NCBI GenBank assembly: GCA_963664715.2 | Contig: CAXXUY010000015.1 | Coordinates: 212,521 to 276,520 of the forward strand | Origin: JAPOXR01 sp963664715 | GTDB lineage: Bacteria > Pseudomonadota > Alphaproteobacteria > Rhodobacterales > Rhodobacteraceae | Direction: 5' to 3' | Length of the DNA stretch: 64,000 nt | Shown: one piece after another, positions 63,129-64,000 of the stretch | Numbering within the stretch: the first letter of the stretch is position 1 | How the letters are laid out: every line of letters starts with the position of its first letter | Made by a program: the position numbers and the translations under genes | Notes under the pieces: generated by a model | Seen by the model: only the letters and a program-made list of their open reading frames with translations | Databases searched by the model: none | Told to the model about the DNA's origin: nothing

Positions 63129-63773
63129 ATGCAGCGCGAATCCAAGCAACGACCGCGGTCACCGGTAGGTGCCGCATCATTCATTTATGATCCGGAAATG
63201 ACTTCTCCGGTGCCTCCGGAGCACCTAACGGCAATACCCGAGGGGGCGCTTGCCGACAGGCTGGCCTGGCTCGTCTCCGTGGAAGCCAGGTTTGAACGGG
63301 TTCTCTACTTCTTCATCATATTTTTCGGGCTGTGCCTTGCTGCCCTGATGTTCGCACAGGTCATCCTGCGATACGGCTTTGCTTCGCCCTTTGTCGGAAT
63401 CGAGGAACTGGCTCTCCTGTTTGGCGCCTGGTTCTATTTTCTTGGCCTGGCCTATGTCACGCGCAATGGCGAGCACATACATGGCGGGATCCTGACGATG
63501 GTCGTGAAGAATCCCAACAAGGTGCGGGCAATCCGCCTGCTCATGACCGTATTGGGCGTCGTGGCAAGCATTGTGTTCGGGTATTATGCAATCCGCTACG
63601 CGCTGTTCGAGATCAGGACCGGCCGGTTGAGTTCCTACATGCGCTGGCCGAAGGGATGGTGGTCCGCCTCCCTGATATTCGGGTTTGCCGGAACTACAGT
63701 CTACATGCTGCTCCAGGCAGTCAACCAGCTTGCGGATCTCGTGGAACATCTTCGTAACGGCAAGGAGAACTAG
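63129..63773 (+). CDS. TRAP transporter small permease (DctQ type)
   Basis: About 214 residues. Four membrane helices in the C-terminal two-thirds (FERVLYFFIIFFGLCLAAL, LLFGAWFYFLGLAYVT and two more) match DctQ. EELALLFGAWFYFLG and RNGEHIHG are the typical central motifs. The start is uncertain: TTG 63111, ATG 63129 or ATG 63198. It bridges the binding protein and the large permease. Confidence 0.88.
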   Translation: MQRESKQRPRSPVGAASFIYDPEMTSPVPPEHLTAIPEGALADRLAWLVSVEARFERVLYFFIIFFGLCLAALMFAQVILRYGFASPFVGIEELALLFGAWFYFLGLAYVTRNGEHIHGGILTMVVKNPNKVRAIRLLMTVLGVVASIVFGYYAIRYALFEIRTGRLSSYMRWPKGWWSASLIFGFAGTTVYMLLQAVNQLADLVEHLRNGKEN

Positions 63774-63775
63774 CC

Positions 63776-64000
63776 ATGCTGATCTTTGTGGCTTCACTGG
63801 GACTCGTCGTCGTCCTGCTTCTTTCCGAGATGCCCATTGCATTCGCCTTTGGAATCGGTGCGCTGGTTTTCGGTACCGCCTCGGGCTCGGACGTGTCCTT
63901 TCTCATACCCTTTGCCTACCAGACGACTTCCAGCTTTGCGCTGCTGGCTCTTCCGCTCTTTGTCATTGCCGGCACGCTCATGGCCGAAGGAGGTATCTCC
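63776..64000 (+). CDS. TRAP transporter large permease (DctM type), 5' part only
   Basis: The gene begins two bases after dctQ behind an AAGGAG ribosome-binding site and runs off the window after 75 codons. The opening LIFVASLGLVVVLLLSEMP, IAFAFGIGALVF and YQTTSSFALLALPLFVIAG are characteristic of DctM. It forms the sodium-coupled transport channel of the TRAP system. Confidence 0.93.
   Translation, partial: MLIFVASLGLVVVLLLSEMPIAFAFGIGALVFGTASGSDVSFLIPFAYQTTSSFALLALPLFVIAGTLMAEGGIS

Overview
The window is GC-rich (roughly 60%) and gene-dense, with many ATGA/GTGA stop-start overlaps. Its gene families (Aap-type amino-acid transporter, TRAP transporters, HyuA/HyuB, BisC-type molybdoenzyme, DUF1285, MoxR/DUF58/DUF4159 locus) point to an alphaproteobacterium, probably an environmental or marine heterotroph. 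No rRNA, tRNA or CRISPR array was seen, and the genus cannot be named from the sequence.

Layout. 1-8.5 kb is core genome: the 3' end of polA, a convergent DUF1285 gene, and a four-gene MoxR-DUF58-BatA/DUF4159-membrane protein operon. 8.8-12.1 kb encodes a polar amino-acid ABC importer (binding protein and two permeases) without its ATPase. 12.1-15.2 kb is a sparse, decayed segment: an Xre/MbcA-like antitoxin gene with a tandem-repeat operator, a RES toxin gene broken by an in-frame amber codon and missing its 3' part, and a RbsD/FucU mutarotase. 15.2-24.7 kb is catabolic: a cytoplasmic BisC-like molybdoenzyme, an IclR regulator, a rhodanese, and an operon of a DAO-type oxidase, HyuA, HyuB and an SDR. 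24.8-31.5 kb is a peptide/opine-type ABC importer with a divergent GntR regulator. 31.6-35.4 kb has a GST and a convergent pair for D-amino-acid metabolism.

35.5-55.5 kb is the most unusual part and looks like an undescribed RiPP (ribosomally made, modified peptide) locus. An 83-aa NHLP-type precursor ends in AG|LCCCW, so the predicted core is only five residues. Around it are a fused RRE/E1-like/YcaO cyclodehydratase, an AlkB-type diiron hydroxylase fused to a degenerate GlnE-like domain, a QW-motif toroid (terpene-cyclase-like) protein carrying its own NHLP-leader-like N-terminus that aligns without gaps to the precursor, a 370-aa protein of unknown family, a flavin halogenase-like enzyme, a C39-peptidase ABC exporter, a second NHLP-type ABC exporter, a shortened HlyD-like adaptor, and an MMPL transporter with a LolA-like partner. 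A reasonable model is cyclodehydration of the Cys triplet, possible halogenation of the terminal Trp, further oxidation or tailoring, then cleavage and export.

56.2-64 kb is a second unusual cluster. A MocR-type regulator is divergent from an operon encoding an IlvD/Edd homologue that lacks the conserved Fe-S cysteines, a membrane desaturase-like diiron enzyme, a divergent PanB-like protein, a Rieske ferredoxin and a TRAP transporter (the last gene runs off the end). A composite palindrome lies between the regulator and the operon.
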